NCBI RefSeq assembly: GCF_014054525.1
Contig: NZ_CP059564.1
Coordinates: 1,064,357-1,128,356 of the forward strand
Length of the DNA stretch: 64,000 nt
Source of the DNA: Alysiella filiformis
GTDB taxonomy: Bacteria > Pseudomonadota > Gammaproteobacteria > Burkholderiales > Neisseriaceae
Direction: 5' to 3'
The notes below the pieces were generated by a model. That model saw nothing but the letters and a program-made list of their open reading frames with translations. It was not told the DNA's origin and did no database searches. Numbering within the stretch: position 1 is the first letter of the stretch; the number at the start of each line of letters is the position of its first letter. The translations under genes were made by a program, and so were the position numbers. Shown here in pieces: positions 8,417 to 16,547 of the stretch.

Positions 8417-11290
8417 ATGAAAAGAATGCTCTTCAACGCCACCCATTCCGAAGAATTGCGCGTGGCAATCGTTGATGGACAAACCCTGCTGGATTTGGAC
8501 ATTGAAACCCTCGGCAAAGAACAACGCAAAGGCAACATCTACACAGGCGTGATTACGCGCATTGAGCCTTCTTTGGAAGCCTGTTTCGTGGATTATGGCG
8601 TGGAACGCCACGGCTTTTTGCCATTTAAAGAAGTGTCTCGCGCCTATTTTCAAGACTACGAAGGCGGCAAAGTCCGCATTCAAGATGTGTTGAAAGAAGG
8701 CATGCAAGTCATTGTTCAAGTTGAAAAAGACGAACGCGGCAACAAAGGCGCAGCCTTAACCACCTTCATCAGCTTGGCAGGACGCTATTTGGTGCTGATG
8801 CCCAACAATCCGCGTGGCGGTGGCGTATCGCGCCGCATTGAGGGCGAAGACCGCGCCGAATTGAAAGAAGCCATGGCACAACTGGACGTGCCACACGGCA
8901 TGAGCATGATTGCACGCACCGCAGGCATTGGACGCAGCGCAGAAGAATTACAATGGGATTTCAATTACTTATTGCAACTGTGGCGCGCGATTGAAGAAGC
9001 CGCCGCCGCCCACAAACAGCCCTATTTGCTGTTTATGGAAAGCTCTTTGGTGATTCGTGCCATTCGCGATTATTATCGCCCCGACATCGCCGAAATTTTG
9101 GTGGATAACCCCGAAGTTTACGAGCAAGTCTCTGAATTTATGAGTTATGTGATGCCCAATAATTTGAGCAGACTGAAACTCTACACCGACCACACCCCCC
9201 TGTTTTCACGTTTGCAAATTGAGCAGCAAATTGAAACCGCATTTGCGCGTTCCGTGAGCTTGCCAAGCGGTGGCGCGATTGTGATTGACCACACCGAAGC
9301 CCTTGTTTCCATTGATGTGAACTCTGCACGTTCCACGCGCGGTGCGGACATTGAGGAAACCGCATTCCGAACCAACATGGAAGCGGCAGAAGAAGTGGCA
9401 CGTCAAATGCGTTTGCGTGATTTGGGCGGCTTGGTTGTGATTGATTTCATTGACATGGAAGACGCAAAACACCAACGCGATGTGGAAAACACCTTGCGCG
9501 ATGCGCTGAAAAAAGACCGTGCGCGTGTGCAAATGGGCAAATTGTCGCGTTTTGGTTTGTTGGAATTGTCGCGCCAACGTTTGCAGCCTGCTTTGGCGGA
9601 AAGCAGCCACATTGCTTGTCCGCGTTGCGCTGGCACGGGCGTGATTCGCAGCATTGAATCCACCGCTTTGCACGTTTTGCGTTTGATTCAAGATGCGGCA
9701 ATGAAGGAAAACACGGGCGAAGTCCACGCGCAAGTGCCTGTTGATGTGGCAACTTTTTTGTTGAACGAAAAACGCGCTGAATTGTTTGGCATGGAAGAGC
9801 GTTTGGACGTTTCTGTGTTCCTGATTCCGAACACGAATTTGGAAAATCCGCATTATGAAATTTCGCGCATTCGTGTGGACGATGTGGCGGAAGACGCGCC
9901 GCCCAGCTACAAGCGTGTGAGCCAGCCTGAAAAAACGGATACCGTGCCATTTTCCAACAGCAAAGGCGAAAAAGCCACGCGCCCCGAACCTGCTGTAAAA
10001 GGCGTGAAACACGCTTCGCCTGCGCCTGTGGTGAGCGAAAACAAATCGTGGTGGACTAGCTTTAAGGGTTGGCTCAAACGCTTGTTTACAGGCAGCCCTG
10101 CGGTGGCGGAAGAACCCAAATCGCGTTCAGGCAGCCTGAAAAAAGATGCCAACGCCACGCGCACCAGCAATAAGCGCAACAACCCCAATCGCCGCGCCAA
10201 CAACAAAAATCGCACCAGCGAGCAAGGCGATAAGGCACATCAGGCTTTGAATCAAAAAGAAAACAACAAACATCAACGCCCACAAGCCGTGAATCAGGCG
10301 CAAAATCCGCTTGCGAAAAACGCGCTGCCTGAAAATGCCGCCAAAGCCGAGAAAAAACAGCGTCAGCGCAATCAAAACAAGGAGCATAGCCCTGTTCAGG
10401 CTGCCCATTTGAGCGCGGAAACGCCCGTTTACGATGAGGCGATTGTCGCGCCCGAGCCGCAAACGCAAAAACCGCGCAAACAAAAAAATCCCAATCAAAA
10501 ACAAAAACCTTTGATTGTGCGCATTGGTTCGGAGCAGGATAATCCATCGCCACGCGGCAGCAAAAATCAGCGCAATCCGCAAAATCGCAATCAAAATCAA
10601 AAACGCGGCATTCCTTCGGCAGCGAAAATGGTGCATTATTTGAATGTGCTTGATGTGGCAACGTGCGTGGAAGACGCGGTGGCGCATGTGATTCGCCAAT
10701 ACCCTGATTTGGCAGCAGAAAGCACTTTGGTGGCAGAGCGCATTCGCCGCGAAACCGAAGCGCAACAAGCCTTGATTGTGCATGTGGCATCTGAAATGCC
10801 TGTGTTGGCAAACACGCTGCCCGTTGGCATTGCGTTTGAAGACGATGACGGCAGCCAAAATGAACAGCAATGGATTGTTCAGGCAGCCGAAAATGTGCAA
10901 AACGCGCTGGCAAATGTGCTGCCTGAATCGGTAAACGATGTGGCGGTGGGCGAAGAAAGCACATTGTCTGAATCACAAGAAGTTGATTTGCCAAGTGAAA
11001 ATGAAAGCATTGATGTGCTTGCCATTGCCGCGCAAGTGGAAACGGCAGCACAAGATGTGGTGGAAGAAACCGCATCGCCCAAAAAGCAAGATGCTTTTAA
11101 ACAAATGTTGGCGAACATGGATTTGGGCGATTTGCAATGGGTGGAAACCAGCGTAGGCGCGATGATTGCGGCTGCCGCGCGTGTTGAGCCACCTTTGCCC
11201 AAAGGCTTGCGCCGTGCCGATGTGCCTGCCAAACCTGCGGCTGAGCCTCCCAAAGAGATGATTTTGGTGGAAACGAAAACCAGCGAATAA
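8417..11290 (+). CDS. rne: Ribonuclease E
   Basis: Endoribonuclease of mRNA decay and rRNA/tRNA processing, scaffold of the degradosome. I start at 8417 (MKRMLFNAT), which has AAAGG 9 bases upstream; an in-frame ATG 21 bases earlier lacks one. The 957 residues comprise an S1 domain (about 35-120) and the RNase E/G catalytic domain, with metal-binding aspartates in [13 protein letters not shown] and [11 protein letters not shown]. The zinc link CPRCAGTG is near residue 405. A long disordered C-terminal half is rich in N, Q, K and R. A DUS is translated as SGSLK in that disordered part. A terminator follows. Confidence 0.96.
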   Translation: MKRMLFNATHSEELRVAIVDGQTLLDLDIETLGKEQRKGNIYTGVITRIEPSLEACFVDYGVERHGFLPFKEVSRAYFQDYEGGKVRIQDVLKEGMQVIVQVEKDERGNKGAALTTFISLAGRYLVLMPNNPRGGGVSRRIEGEDRAELKEAMAQLDVPHGMSMIARTAGIGRSAEELQWDFNYLLQLWRAIEEAAAAHKQPYLLFMESSLVIRAIRDYYRPDIAEILVDNPEVYEQVSEFMSYVMPNNLSRLKLYTDHTPLFSRLQIEQQIETAFARSVSLPSGGAIVIDHTEALVSIDVNSARSTRGADIEETAFRTNMEAAEEVARQMRLRDLGGLVVIDFIDMEDAKHQRDVENTLRDALKKDRARVQMGKLSRFGLLELSRQRLQPALAESSHIACPRCAGTGVIRSIESTALHVLRLIQDAAMKENTGEVHAQVPVDVATFLLNEKRAELFGMEERLDVSVFLIPNTNLENPHYEISRIRVDDVAEDAPPSYKRVSQPEKTDTVPFSNSKGEKATRPEPAVKGVKHASPAPVVSENKSWWTSFKGWLKRLFTGSPAVAEEPKSRSGSLKKDANATRTSNKRNNPNRRANNKNRTSEQGDKAHQALNQKENNKHQRPQAVNQAQNPLAKNALPENAAKAEKKQRQRNQNKEHSPVQAAHLSAETPVYDEAIVAPEPQTQKPRKQKNPNQKQKPLIVRIGSEQDNPSPRGSKNQRNPQNRNQNQKRGIPSAAKMVHYLNVLDVATCVEDAVAHVIRQYPDLAAESTLVAERIRRETEAQQALIVHVASEMPVLANTLPVGIAFEDDDGSQNEQQWIVQAAENVQNALANVLPESVNDVAVGEESTLSESQEVDLPSENESIDVLAIAAQVETAAQDVVEETASPKKQDAFKQMLANMDLGDLQWVETSVGAMIAAAARVEPPLPKGLRRADVPAKPAAEPPKEMILVETKTSE

Positions 11291-11316
11291 TCGTTTGATT
11301 TTCAGGTAAAAAATCA

Positions 11317-11346
11317 AAAAAAGGCGGATTGAATATCCGCCTTTTT
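11317..11346 (+). terminator. rne terminator
   Basis: AAAAAGGCGGAT pairs with ATCCGCCTTTTT across TGAAT, then continues in T-rich sequence. The stem resembles the GGGCGGAT...ATCCGCCC hairpin of R2 elements, so it may be R2-derived. Confidence 0.85.
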
Positions 11347-11385
11347 GATGGTCAAGCCAATGGGAAAATTGGGTGATGGTTGGGT

Positions 11386-11586
11386 TTCAGGCTGCCTTAC
11401 AGTACACGACATTTTTTGATATTGCCACAAATCTGCCCCCTCCCCCTATGTAAGGGGGAGGGCTGGGGTGGGGGTTAGAAACGCAAAGCGCCACCCCCAC
11501 CCTAACCCTCCCCCGCCAGCAGGGGAAGGGACAGGTTGCAGACAGCCTGAAAGATTTTTGTCGTGTACTGTAAGGCTGCCTGAAAA
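11386..11586. repeat. R1 element, copy B
   Basis: The cleanest R1 copy. TTCAGGCTGCCTTACAGTAC then ACGAC on the left is mirrored by GTCGTGTACTGTAAGGCTGC then CTGAA on the right. Between them are CCCCCTATGTAAGGGGG and CCCTCCCCCGCCAGCAGGGG hairpins and a CCACCCCCACCC tract. It lies between the convergent rne and the amino-acid ABC ATPase. Confidence 0.85.
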
Positions 11587-11587
11587 A

Positions 11588-12316
11588 TCAATGCGACATG
11601 ATTTGGCTCAAAAATTGTTTGGCGCGGTCGGTTTGTGGATTTTCAAAAAAATCGTCTGGGTCGCGGTCTTCCAAAATTTGCCCGTGGTCTACGAAAATAA
11701 TGCGGTCAGCCACTTCACGCGCAAAGCCCATTTCGTGCGTTACACACATCATGGTCATGCCCGATTGTGCCAAATCTTTCATCACTTTCAGCACTTCGCC
11801 CACCATTTCGGGGTCAAGCGCGGAAGTGGGTTCATCAAACAACATCACACGCGGCTGCATTGCCAAACCACGCGCAATCGCCACACGCTGCTGTTGTCCG
11901 CCCGATAATTGGGTGGGCAGCGCGTCTTTTTTGTGCGCCAAACCGACTTTTTCCAACAATTCAGTTGCCAATTTTTCCGCGTCTGCCTTGTTCATGCCTT
12001 TCACTTGAATGGGCGAGAGCGTGATGTTGTCCAACACGCTCAAATGCGGATACAAATTAAAATGTTGGAACACAAAGCCCACTTCGGTGCGGATTTTGTT
12101 CAAATCGGTTTTGGGGTCGGCAACGTTCACGCCGTCCACCCAAATTTCGCCCGACTGTATGCTTTCCAGTTGGTTTACCGTGCGAATCAGCGTGGATTTG
12201 CCCGAGCCCGAAGGTCCGCACACCACCACCACTTCGCCTTGTTTGATGTCCAAATTCACGCCATTGATAACGTGTAAATCTTTGAAATGTTTGTGAACAT
12301 TTTTAAAGCTCACCAT
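11588..12316 (-). CDS. Polar amino-acid ABC transporter ATP-binding protein (GlnQ-like)
   Basis: ATPase subunit of a polar amino-acid importer, at the inner face of the membrane. It shows Walker [12 protein letters not shown]-loop [15 protein letters not shown], signature [15 protein letters not shown], Walker [14 protein letters not shown] and the switch histidine in [13 protein letters not shown] start at 12316 ([11 protein letters not shown]), four bases after the upstream stop; an ATG at 12343 would add nine residues and overlap that gene. No ribosome site is convincing for either. No permease or binding protein is adjacent: the gene upstream is the MNT antitoxin, so the transporter operon looks broken. 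Confidence 0.9.
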   Translation of the reverse strand: MVSFKNVHKHFKDLHVINGVNLDIKQGEVVVVCGPSGSGKSTLIRTVNQLESIQSGEIWVDGVNVADPKTDLNKIRTEVGFVFQHFNLYPHLSVLDNITLSPIQVKGMNKADAEKLATELLEKVGLAHKKDALPTQLSGGQQQRVAIARGLAMQPRVMLFDEPTSALDPEMVGEVLKVMKDLAQSGMTMMCVTHEMGFAREVADRIIFVDHGQILEDRDPDDFFENPQTDRAKQFLSQIMSH

Positions 12317-12320
12317 GATT

Positions 12321-12659
12321 TTATTGGGGTTGGTTATGGTCATTTTTTGCTTTCGTTTTTTCTTGTAAAATCAAATGGTTTTCTCGAATGATTTGCTGAA
12401 AACCATCATCAATCTGATTCCAGTCCACCAAATCCACTTTAAATGGCAAATCACTTTCGGAAAAATCATCTGCCAAATCAGCATGTTCGGCTAAATTCAA
12501 AGGGGTGTCGCCCAAAATTGCCAAATCCAAATCTGAATACGGTTTCACATTGCCATGCACACGAGAACCAAACGCCCAAACCACGCGTTGTGGAATGTGT
12601 TTTTGCAAAATGTGTTCAACAATCTTTTTTTCTGATTCAGATAAATGCAATTTTTTCAT
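12321..12659 (-). CDS. MNT-type nucleotidyltransferase antitoxin (MntA-like)
   Basis: Minimal nucleotidyltransferase of a HEPN/MNT (type VII) toxin-antitoxin pair. In studied members MntA inactivates the HEPN toxin by adding AMP residues. The 112-residue protein has the motif GS-X10-DXD exactly (G31, S32, D43, D45 in [18 protein letters not shown]). A third acidic position is likely in FKVDLVDW. Its start overlaps the HEPN stop by four bases (ATGA), so the two are translationally coupled. Function is inferred from family and pairing; an HI0073-type role with unknown substrate is the alternative. Confidence 0.85.
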   Translation of the reverse strand: MKKLHLSESEKKIVEHILQKHIPQRVVWAFGSRVHGNVKPYSDLDLAILGDTPLNLAEHADLADDFSESDLPFKVDLVDWNQIDDGFQQIIRENHLILQEKTKAKNDHNQPQ

Positions 12660-13069
12660 GTTTTTCCCAATCGTGAAATCAGGCTGTTTTGTAAAAATTG
12701 AGCTTCTGCCAAAAAATCTGGTATGCCTTGCACCACTGCCAAGGCGGTTTTTTCATCGTAAGTGTGGCTGGTGCGATTACGCATATCGCGGTATTGTTTC
12801 CATTTAGACCAATCATTGAGCAATAAATTTTGCTCATTGGCGGTGCGGATTAAATCTTGAAAGGGCATGGTGTCAAATTGGCTGGGATTGGCAGAAGTGT
12901 ATTCCAAATAGCGTTTCAAGATTTTATGGCTGATTTCGTATGTAAATTCAAAGCGTTGAATTAATCCATCGCGGATTTGCTCATCGGTCGTATCTTGTAG
13001 ATAACGTGTGTAACCTTCGTGCAATCGTGAAATGGCATTGATTAAGGCTTGGATACTTAATGTATTCAT
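12656..13069 (-). CDS. HEPN-domain toxin / HI0074-family protein
   Basis: All-helical 137-residue HEPN protein. The catalytic RNase motif R-X4-H-X-Y is intact (R97, H102, Y104 in MRNRTSHTYDE). The HTYDE extension is typical of the HI0074 family, the usual partner of a minimal nucleotidyltransferase, which follows here with a four-base overlap. In characterised HEPN/MNT pairs this partner is a toxin that cleaves RNA. Its own start overlaps the end of a decayed antitoxin frame (13066-13182). Confidence 0.85.
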   Translation of the reverse strand: MNTLSIQALINAISRLHEGYTRYLQDTTDEQIRDGLIQRFEFTYEISHKILKRYLEYTSANPSQFDTMPFQDLIRTANEQNLLLNDWSKWKQYRDMRNRTSHTYDEKTALAVVQGIPDFLAEAQFLQNSLISRLGKT

Positions 13070-13182
13070 TTTTCTTTTTCTATCAAATAAACTGCTTGTT
13101 TTTGAATAAAATCTTGTATTAATTCGCGAAATAATTCTGCGCTACTGCGATTAGATTGTTTGGCTGCCTGAAACAATCTTCT
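13066..13182 (-). pseudogene. N-terminally truncated ribbon-helix-helix antitoxin remnant
   Basis: A 38-codon open frame ending TGA at 13066, overlapping the HEPN start by the ATGA pattern. Its translation contains LFQAAKQSNRSSAELFRELI then QDFIQKQ. This is nearly identical to FFQAAKQSNRSNAELLREFM then QDFVQKQ in the intact protein at 13776-14003. The N-terminal strand region is missing and no start codon is present. It is a degenerate second copy of that gene, with the NADAR gene between the two copies. Confidence 0.7.
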
Positions 13183-13189
13183 TAATTTC

Positions 13190-13747
13190 TTAATGGGATA
13201 ACAATAATTGCTGGCGCACTTTCATCAACGCAAAACCCAATAAATTCAAACCTTGCCATTTTAATGGGTTTTCCAAAAATGCGCTGTCTTGCGCCAAACC
13301 AATGCCCCAAATTTTATCAACAGGGCTGGCTTCCACCAAAATGCGCTCGCCCGTGTTTAATAAAAATGCTTTTAAATCTTCGTGTTGTGAAAATTTCGCC
13401 CAATTTGCCTGAAAGACAATGTCTTCACGATGTTGATACCAAATTTGTTCATCAAAATGGGCAATTTGTCGTCCCAAATCTTTGGCTTGTTTTGGGTGTT
13501 TGCTGGCAAGAATTTGCGCCAAAATCACATTATCATCAAATAATTCCGCTTTTTTCGCCATCATAAAATGTTCGGCGGTGGGGTAAATAATATTGTCCAC
13601 CACAAAATCTCGCGGAAACCATTGACTGAAAACCGCTTTGTCAATTTGATTGTCCGATTTAGGCGTGTGTCCCCAAAAAGGCAAATATTTGAATTTTTTG
13701 CCTTGTTGATGGGCTTGTTGTAAATCTGATAAATTTTGAATCATCAT
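13190..13747 (-). CDS. NADAR family protein (YbiA/DUF1768)
   Basis: 185 residues of the NADAR fold. The signature segments are YPTAEHFMMAKKAELFDD (about residues 55-72) and ILVEASPVDKIWGIGL (about residues 135-150). Family members are N-glycosidase or ADP-ribose-removing enzymes: YbiA acts on riboflavin intermediates, and others reverse ADP-ribosylation of nucleic acid in toxin-antitoxin and defence settings. Which applies here is unknown. The first ATG (13747) has AAAGGA 8 bases upstream. It lies inside the toxin-antitoxin island, between two copies of the same antitoxin gene. Confidence 0.85.
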   Translation of the reverse strand: MMIQNLSDLQQAHQQGKKFKYLPFWGHTPKSDNQIDKAVFSQWFPRDFVVDNIIYPTAEHFMMAKKAELFDDNVILAQILASKHPKQAKDLGRQIAHFDEQIWYQHREDIVFQANWAKFSQHEDLKAFLLNTGERILVEASPVDKIWGIGLAQDSAFLENPLKWQGLNLLGFALMKVRQQLLLSH

Positions 13748-13775
13748 GAAAAAATCCTTTCAGGCTGCCTGAAAA

Positions 13776-14003
13776 TTACTTTTCGCGCTCAAATTCAAAA
13801 TCCACATCAGCCGCTTGATGTGGGTAAGTGCTTAATTTTTCAGCTAAACTGATTTTTTGTTTTGCAATGGTTTGTTTTTGAACAAAATCTTGCATAAATT
13901 CACGCAATAATTCTGCATTGCTGCGATTGGATTGCTTGGCAGCCTGAAAAAAGGCTTGTTTCAAATGATTATCCAGTTGAAAAGTATAATAAACATTGCT
14001 CAT
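13776..14003 (-). CDS. Orphan ribbon-helix-helix antitoxin-like protein
   Basis: A 75-residue protein with the layout of a RelB/DinJ-like antitoxin: a short strand (VYYTFQLDNHLKQAF), two helices (AAKQSNRSNAELLREFMQDF) and a charged, probably disordered tail. No toxin gene is next to it; the downstream gene is the NADAR protein. The family is inferred from the predicted fold and from similarity to the remnant at 13066-13182. It could also be a free-standing transcription regulator of the cluster. Confidence 0.65.
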   Translation of the reverse strand: MSNVYYTFQLDNHLKQAFFQAAKQSNRSNAELLREFMQDFVQKQTIAKQKISLAEKLSTYPHQAADVDFEFEREK

Positions 14004-14043
14004 TTTTGATGCTCCTTCGCGTTTTCAGGCTGCCTGAAAAAAA

Positions 14044-14823
14044 TCATTCACGCTTATTAATCAAATAATTGGACAGTTGCACATAGCATTCAGGCGCAAT
14101 CTCTTCCGCGCGTTGCTGGGGCGAAATGCCGACCGCTTGCAAATCGTCATCGCTGGCAATGTCTTTCAGATTATTGCGCAGCGTTTTGCGGCGTTGATGA
14201 AAGGCTTGTTTGACCAAGTTGCTGAAATACTGGAAATTTTCTGCCTTGCCAATGCGATTTGCCACAGGAATCATGCGGACAACCGCCGAATCCACTTTGG
14301 GGGCTGGCTGAAAACTTTCGGGCGGCACATCAATCAGGCTTTCCATATCAAAAAAATACTGCAACATCACGCTTAAACGCCCATAATCGTTGCTTTTGGG
14401 TTGGGCAACCATGCGCTCAACCACTTCTTTTTGCAGCATAAAGTGCATATCAATCACTTCGTCCGCCACTTCGCTCAATTTGAACAAGAGGGGCGTGGAA
14501 ATGTTGTAGGGCAGGTTGCCGACAATTTTTTTCTTACCCAGAATTTGGCGGAAATCAAATGCCAACACATCGCCTTCGTGTATGGTCAATTTTTCGGCAA
14601 AGGTTTGTTTTTTCAGAAATTGTATGATATCGCGGTCAATTTCGCAAACGTGCAAACGGTTCAGTTTTTGTGTGAGTGGCTGGGTGATTGCGCCCAAACC
14701 TGGTCCAATTTCTATCACAATATCATCGGCTTGCGGACGAACGGCATGCACAATGTCGCTGATGATGCGCGTGTCTTGCAGGAAATTTTGTCCAAATCGT
14801 TTGCGGGCTTTGTGTTCGGTCAT
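14044..14823 (-). CDS. rsmA: 16S rRNA adenine dimethyltransferase
   Basis: Dimethylates two adjacent adenines (A1518 and A1519) in helix 45 of 16S rRNA late in 30S assembly. The 259 residues show the N-terminal [14 protein letters not shown] motif [13 protein letters not shown], the acidic EIDRD motif, and the catalytic NLPYNIS motif (NLPY), all standard for KsgA/RsmA. A TATAAT (complement strand, 14853-14858) lies 30 bases upstream of the start, implying a very short leader. Confidence 0.96.
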   Translation of the reverse strand: MTEHKARKRFGQNFLQDTRIISDIVHAVRPQADDIVIEIGPGLGAITQPLTQKLNRLHVCEIDRDIIQFLKKQTFAEKLTIHEGDVLAFDFRQILGKKKIVGNLPYNISTPLLFKLSEVADEVIDMHFMLQKEVVERMVAQPKSNDYGRLSVMLQYFFDMESLIDVPPESFQPAPKVDSAVVRMIPVANRIGKAENFQYFSNLVKQAFHQRRKTLRNNLKDIASDDDLQAVGISPQQRAEEIAPECYVQLSNYLINKRE

Positions 14824-14852
14824 GGTTTTGTTTCACGAAAAAAATTGTGCGA

Positions 14853-14858
14853 ATTATA
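14853..14858 (-). promoter_or_regulatory. -10 element for rsmA
   Basis: TATAAT on the minus strand, about 30 bases before the rsmA ATG. The region where a -35 would lie is a DUS and does not match the consensus. Confidence 0.4.
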
Positions 14859-14883
14859 GCAAAAATGTTTCAGGCTGCCTGAA

Positions 14884-15051
14884 TCATTCTTCTGGCGAAA
14901 TATCGGGGCAAATTCCGTATAAAAAACAAAGGGGTGTGTACACAATCACGTTTGCGCCATAAATCACTTTTTGGCGTGTGCTTAAATTGGGGTGGCTGCT
15001 GGCGCAGGCGTTCAACATCATCAACATGATGATAAACCATGCTTTTTTCAT
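14884..15051 (-). CDS. Small lipoprotein, 55 aa
   Basis: A short frame starting MKKAWFIIMLMMLNAC with a lipobox LNAC: basic start, hydrophobic core, cysteine at residue 16. A mature part of about 40 residues follows, with two further cysteines (LCFLYGIC). It begins two bases after the ybeY stop, so it is almost certainly co-translated with ybeY. A signal-peptide-like start, lipobox and coupling together make a real gene likely. Function unknown; probably an outer- or inner-membrane-anchored small lipoprotein. Confidence 0.7.
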   Translation of the reverse strand: MKKAWFIIMLMMLNACASSHPNLSTRQKVIYGANVIVYTPLCFLYGICPDISPEE

Positions 15052-15053
15052 GT

Positions 15054-15569
15054 TCAGGCTGCCTGAAAATAGGGGTCGGCAATGTTCAGTTGTGCCAATA
15101 ATTGGGTTTCCAAACTTTCCATTTCTTCGGCTTCATCGTCTGTCATGTGGTCGTAGCCCATCAGGTGCAGCGTGCCGTGTATGGTCAAATGCGCGAAATG
15201 GTCGTGCAGTGACTTGCCTTGTTCGGCGGCTTCTTTGGCGACAATTTGGGGGCAAATAATCAAATCGCCACGCAATACATCATCTTGTTCCACAAAGGAA
15301 AATTCGCCTTCGTTGTGCGCGAAACTCAATACATTGGTGGCGTAATCTTTGCCACGATAATCGCGGTTGTAGGCTTGGGCTTCGTTTTCGTCTAATAGAA
15401 TCAATGAGATGTCGGCACGGCGGTATGCGTTTTTCAGCGCGTGCCAAATCCATTGGTAAAATTGTTTTTCACTTGGTAAATCAGTGGCTTGGCTGGCATT
15501 GTCATAGAAAAAATGAAAACGCTGTTTTTGAATGTGCAAAAAGGGGAAGTGTTTGGTTTGTTTTTTCAT
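15054..15569 (-). CDS. ybeY: Endoribonuclease/rRNA maturation factor YbeY
   Basis: Metal-dependent RNase needed for 16S rRNA 3' end maturation and ribosome quality control. The 171 residues carry the zinc motif H-X3-H-X5-H in HLTIHGTLHLMGYDH, the family signature, plus NRDYRGKDYATNVLSF upstream. The last residues FQAA and the stop codon are supplied by a DUS. The lipoprotein at 14884-15051 follows after two bases. Confidence 0.96.
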   Translation of the reverse strand: MKKQTKHFPFLHIQKQRFHFFYDNASQATDLPSEKQFYQWIWHALKNAYRRADISLILLDENEAQAYNRDYRGKDYATNVLSFAHNEGEFSFVEQDDVLRGDLIICPQIVAKEAAEQGKSLHDHFAHLTIHGTLHLMGYDHMTDDEAEEMESLETQLLAQLNIADPYFQAA

Positions 15570-15607
15570 AATGTTGATTTAATCGGGTAATATTTTTTCA
15601 GGCAGCT

Positions 15608-15703
15608 TGAAATGTTTTTTGGAACGCAAAACGTTCAGTTTTCATGTATTTGGCTTACTTTTTTAAAAAGTAAGTCGCCGAAGGCAAAACCTTTAATTTT
15701 GTA
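15608..15703. repeat. R4 element
   Basis: About 95 bp: a degenerate DUS, then GGAACGCAAAACGTTCAG, then TGTATTTGGCTTACTTTTTT and AAAAAGTAAGTCGCCGAAGGC. The ACTTTTTT/AAAAAAGT part is an inverted repeat. Copies recur at 17232 and 35166 with a fragment at 62926. No coding capacity. Confidence 0.65.
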
Positions 15704-15772
15704 GGGTGTTGAAAGGCAGCCTGAAAATGTGAAATAAAAAGGCGAATTGTTACAAATATTCGCGCCATCGTC

Positions 15773-15778
15773 TATAAT
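15773..15778 (+). promoter_or_regulatory. -10 element for trmB
   Basis: Perfect TATAAT 36 bases before the trmB ATG. TTACAA at 15750-15755 lies 17 bases upstream but is a weak -35. Confidence 0.45.
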
Positions 15779-15813
15779 CCACGCCATTTTACAACAATTT
15801 CACGGTGCAAAAG

Positions 15814-16500
15814 ATGACTGAACAAGAAATCCACCGCCGCAGCATCAAATCATTTGTGTTGCGACAAGGACACATGACCGCCGCCCAACAAAAAGCCATA
15901 GACGACAACTGGGCAGATTTTGGCGTGGATTACATCAATGAAAAAATCAATTTAAATCAAAAATTTGGTCGCGATAACCCCAAAGTGTTGGAAATCGGCT
16001 TTGGCATGGGCGTGGCAACCGCGCAAATCGCCCAAACGCTGCCTGAAACCGACTTTTTGGCGATTGACGTACATGGGCCGGGTGTGGGCAATTTGTGCAA
16101 AATCATGGCAGAACAAAACATTCGCAACATCAAAGTGATGCGCCATGACGCGGTGGAAGTGGTGGAAAATATGTTGTCTGACAACAGTTTATATGGCATA
16201 CACATTTTCTTTCCCGACCCTTGGCACAAAAAACGCCACAACAAACGCCGCTTGATTCAAATTCCGTTTATTGAAAAATTGTTGCCCAAATTGCAAAGCG
16301 GTGGCTACATTCACTTGGCAACCGATTGGGAAGAATACGCGGTGCAAATGCTTGAAGTATTGAGCAGTTTCCCTGAAACTTTGCAAAATACGGCTGCCGA
16401 TTACGCGCCCACGCCCAGCTATCGCCCTGAAACCAAATTTGAGGCGCGTGGCAAGCGTTTGGGACATGGTGTGTGGGATTTGGTTTTTGTGAAAAAATAA
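15814..16500 (+). CDS. trmB: tRNA (guanine-N7-)-methyltransferase
   Basis: Methylates G46 in the tRNA variable loop. SAM motif I is VLEIGFGMGVAT; DPWHKKRHNKRRL is the TrmB signature that binds tRNA and SAM. I start at the ATG at 15814 (MTEQEIHRRS); a GTG three codons earlier is possible and neither has a strong ribosome site. The protein is 228 residues, normal. A TATAAT at 15773-15778 gives a leader of about 30 bases. rfaE2 follows after a DUS. Confidence 0.94.
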   Translation: MTEQEIHRRSIKSFVLRQGHMTAAQQKAIDDNWADFGVDYINEKINLNQKFGRDNPKVLEIGFGMGVATAQIAQTLPETDFLAIDVHGPGVGNLCKIMAEQNIRNIKVMRHDAVEVVENMLSDNSLYGIHIFFPDPWHKKRHNKRRLIQIPFIEKLLPKLQSGGYIHLATDWEEYAVQMLEVLSSFPETLQNTAADYAPTPSYRPETKFEARGKRLGHGVWDLVFVKK

Positions 16501-16547
16501 GGTTTCAGGCAGCCTGAAAAACAATCCCCAATCAAAAAGGAACAATC

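Noticed and set aside
14870-15082. 70-codon minus-strand frame overlapping the small lipoprotein
   Set aside because: A different frame with no signal and a poor composition; the 55-codon lipoprotein frame in the same DNA is far better supported.
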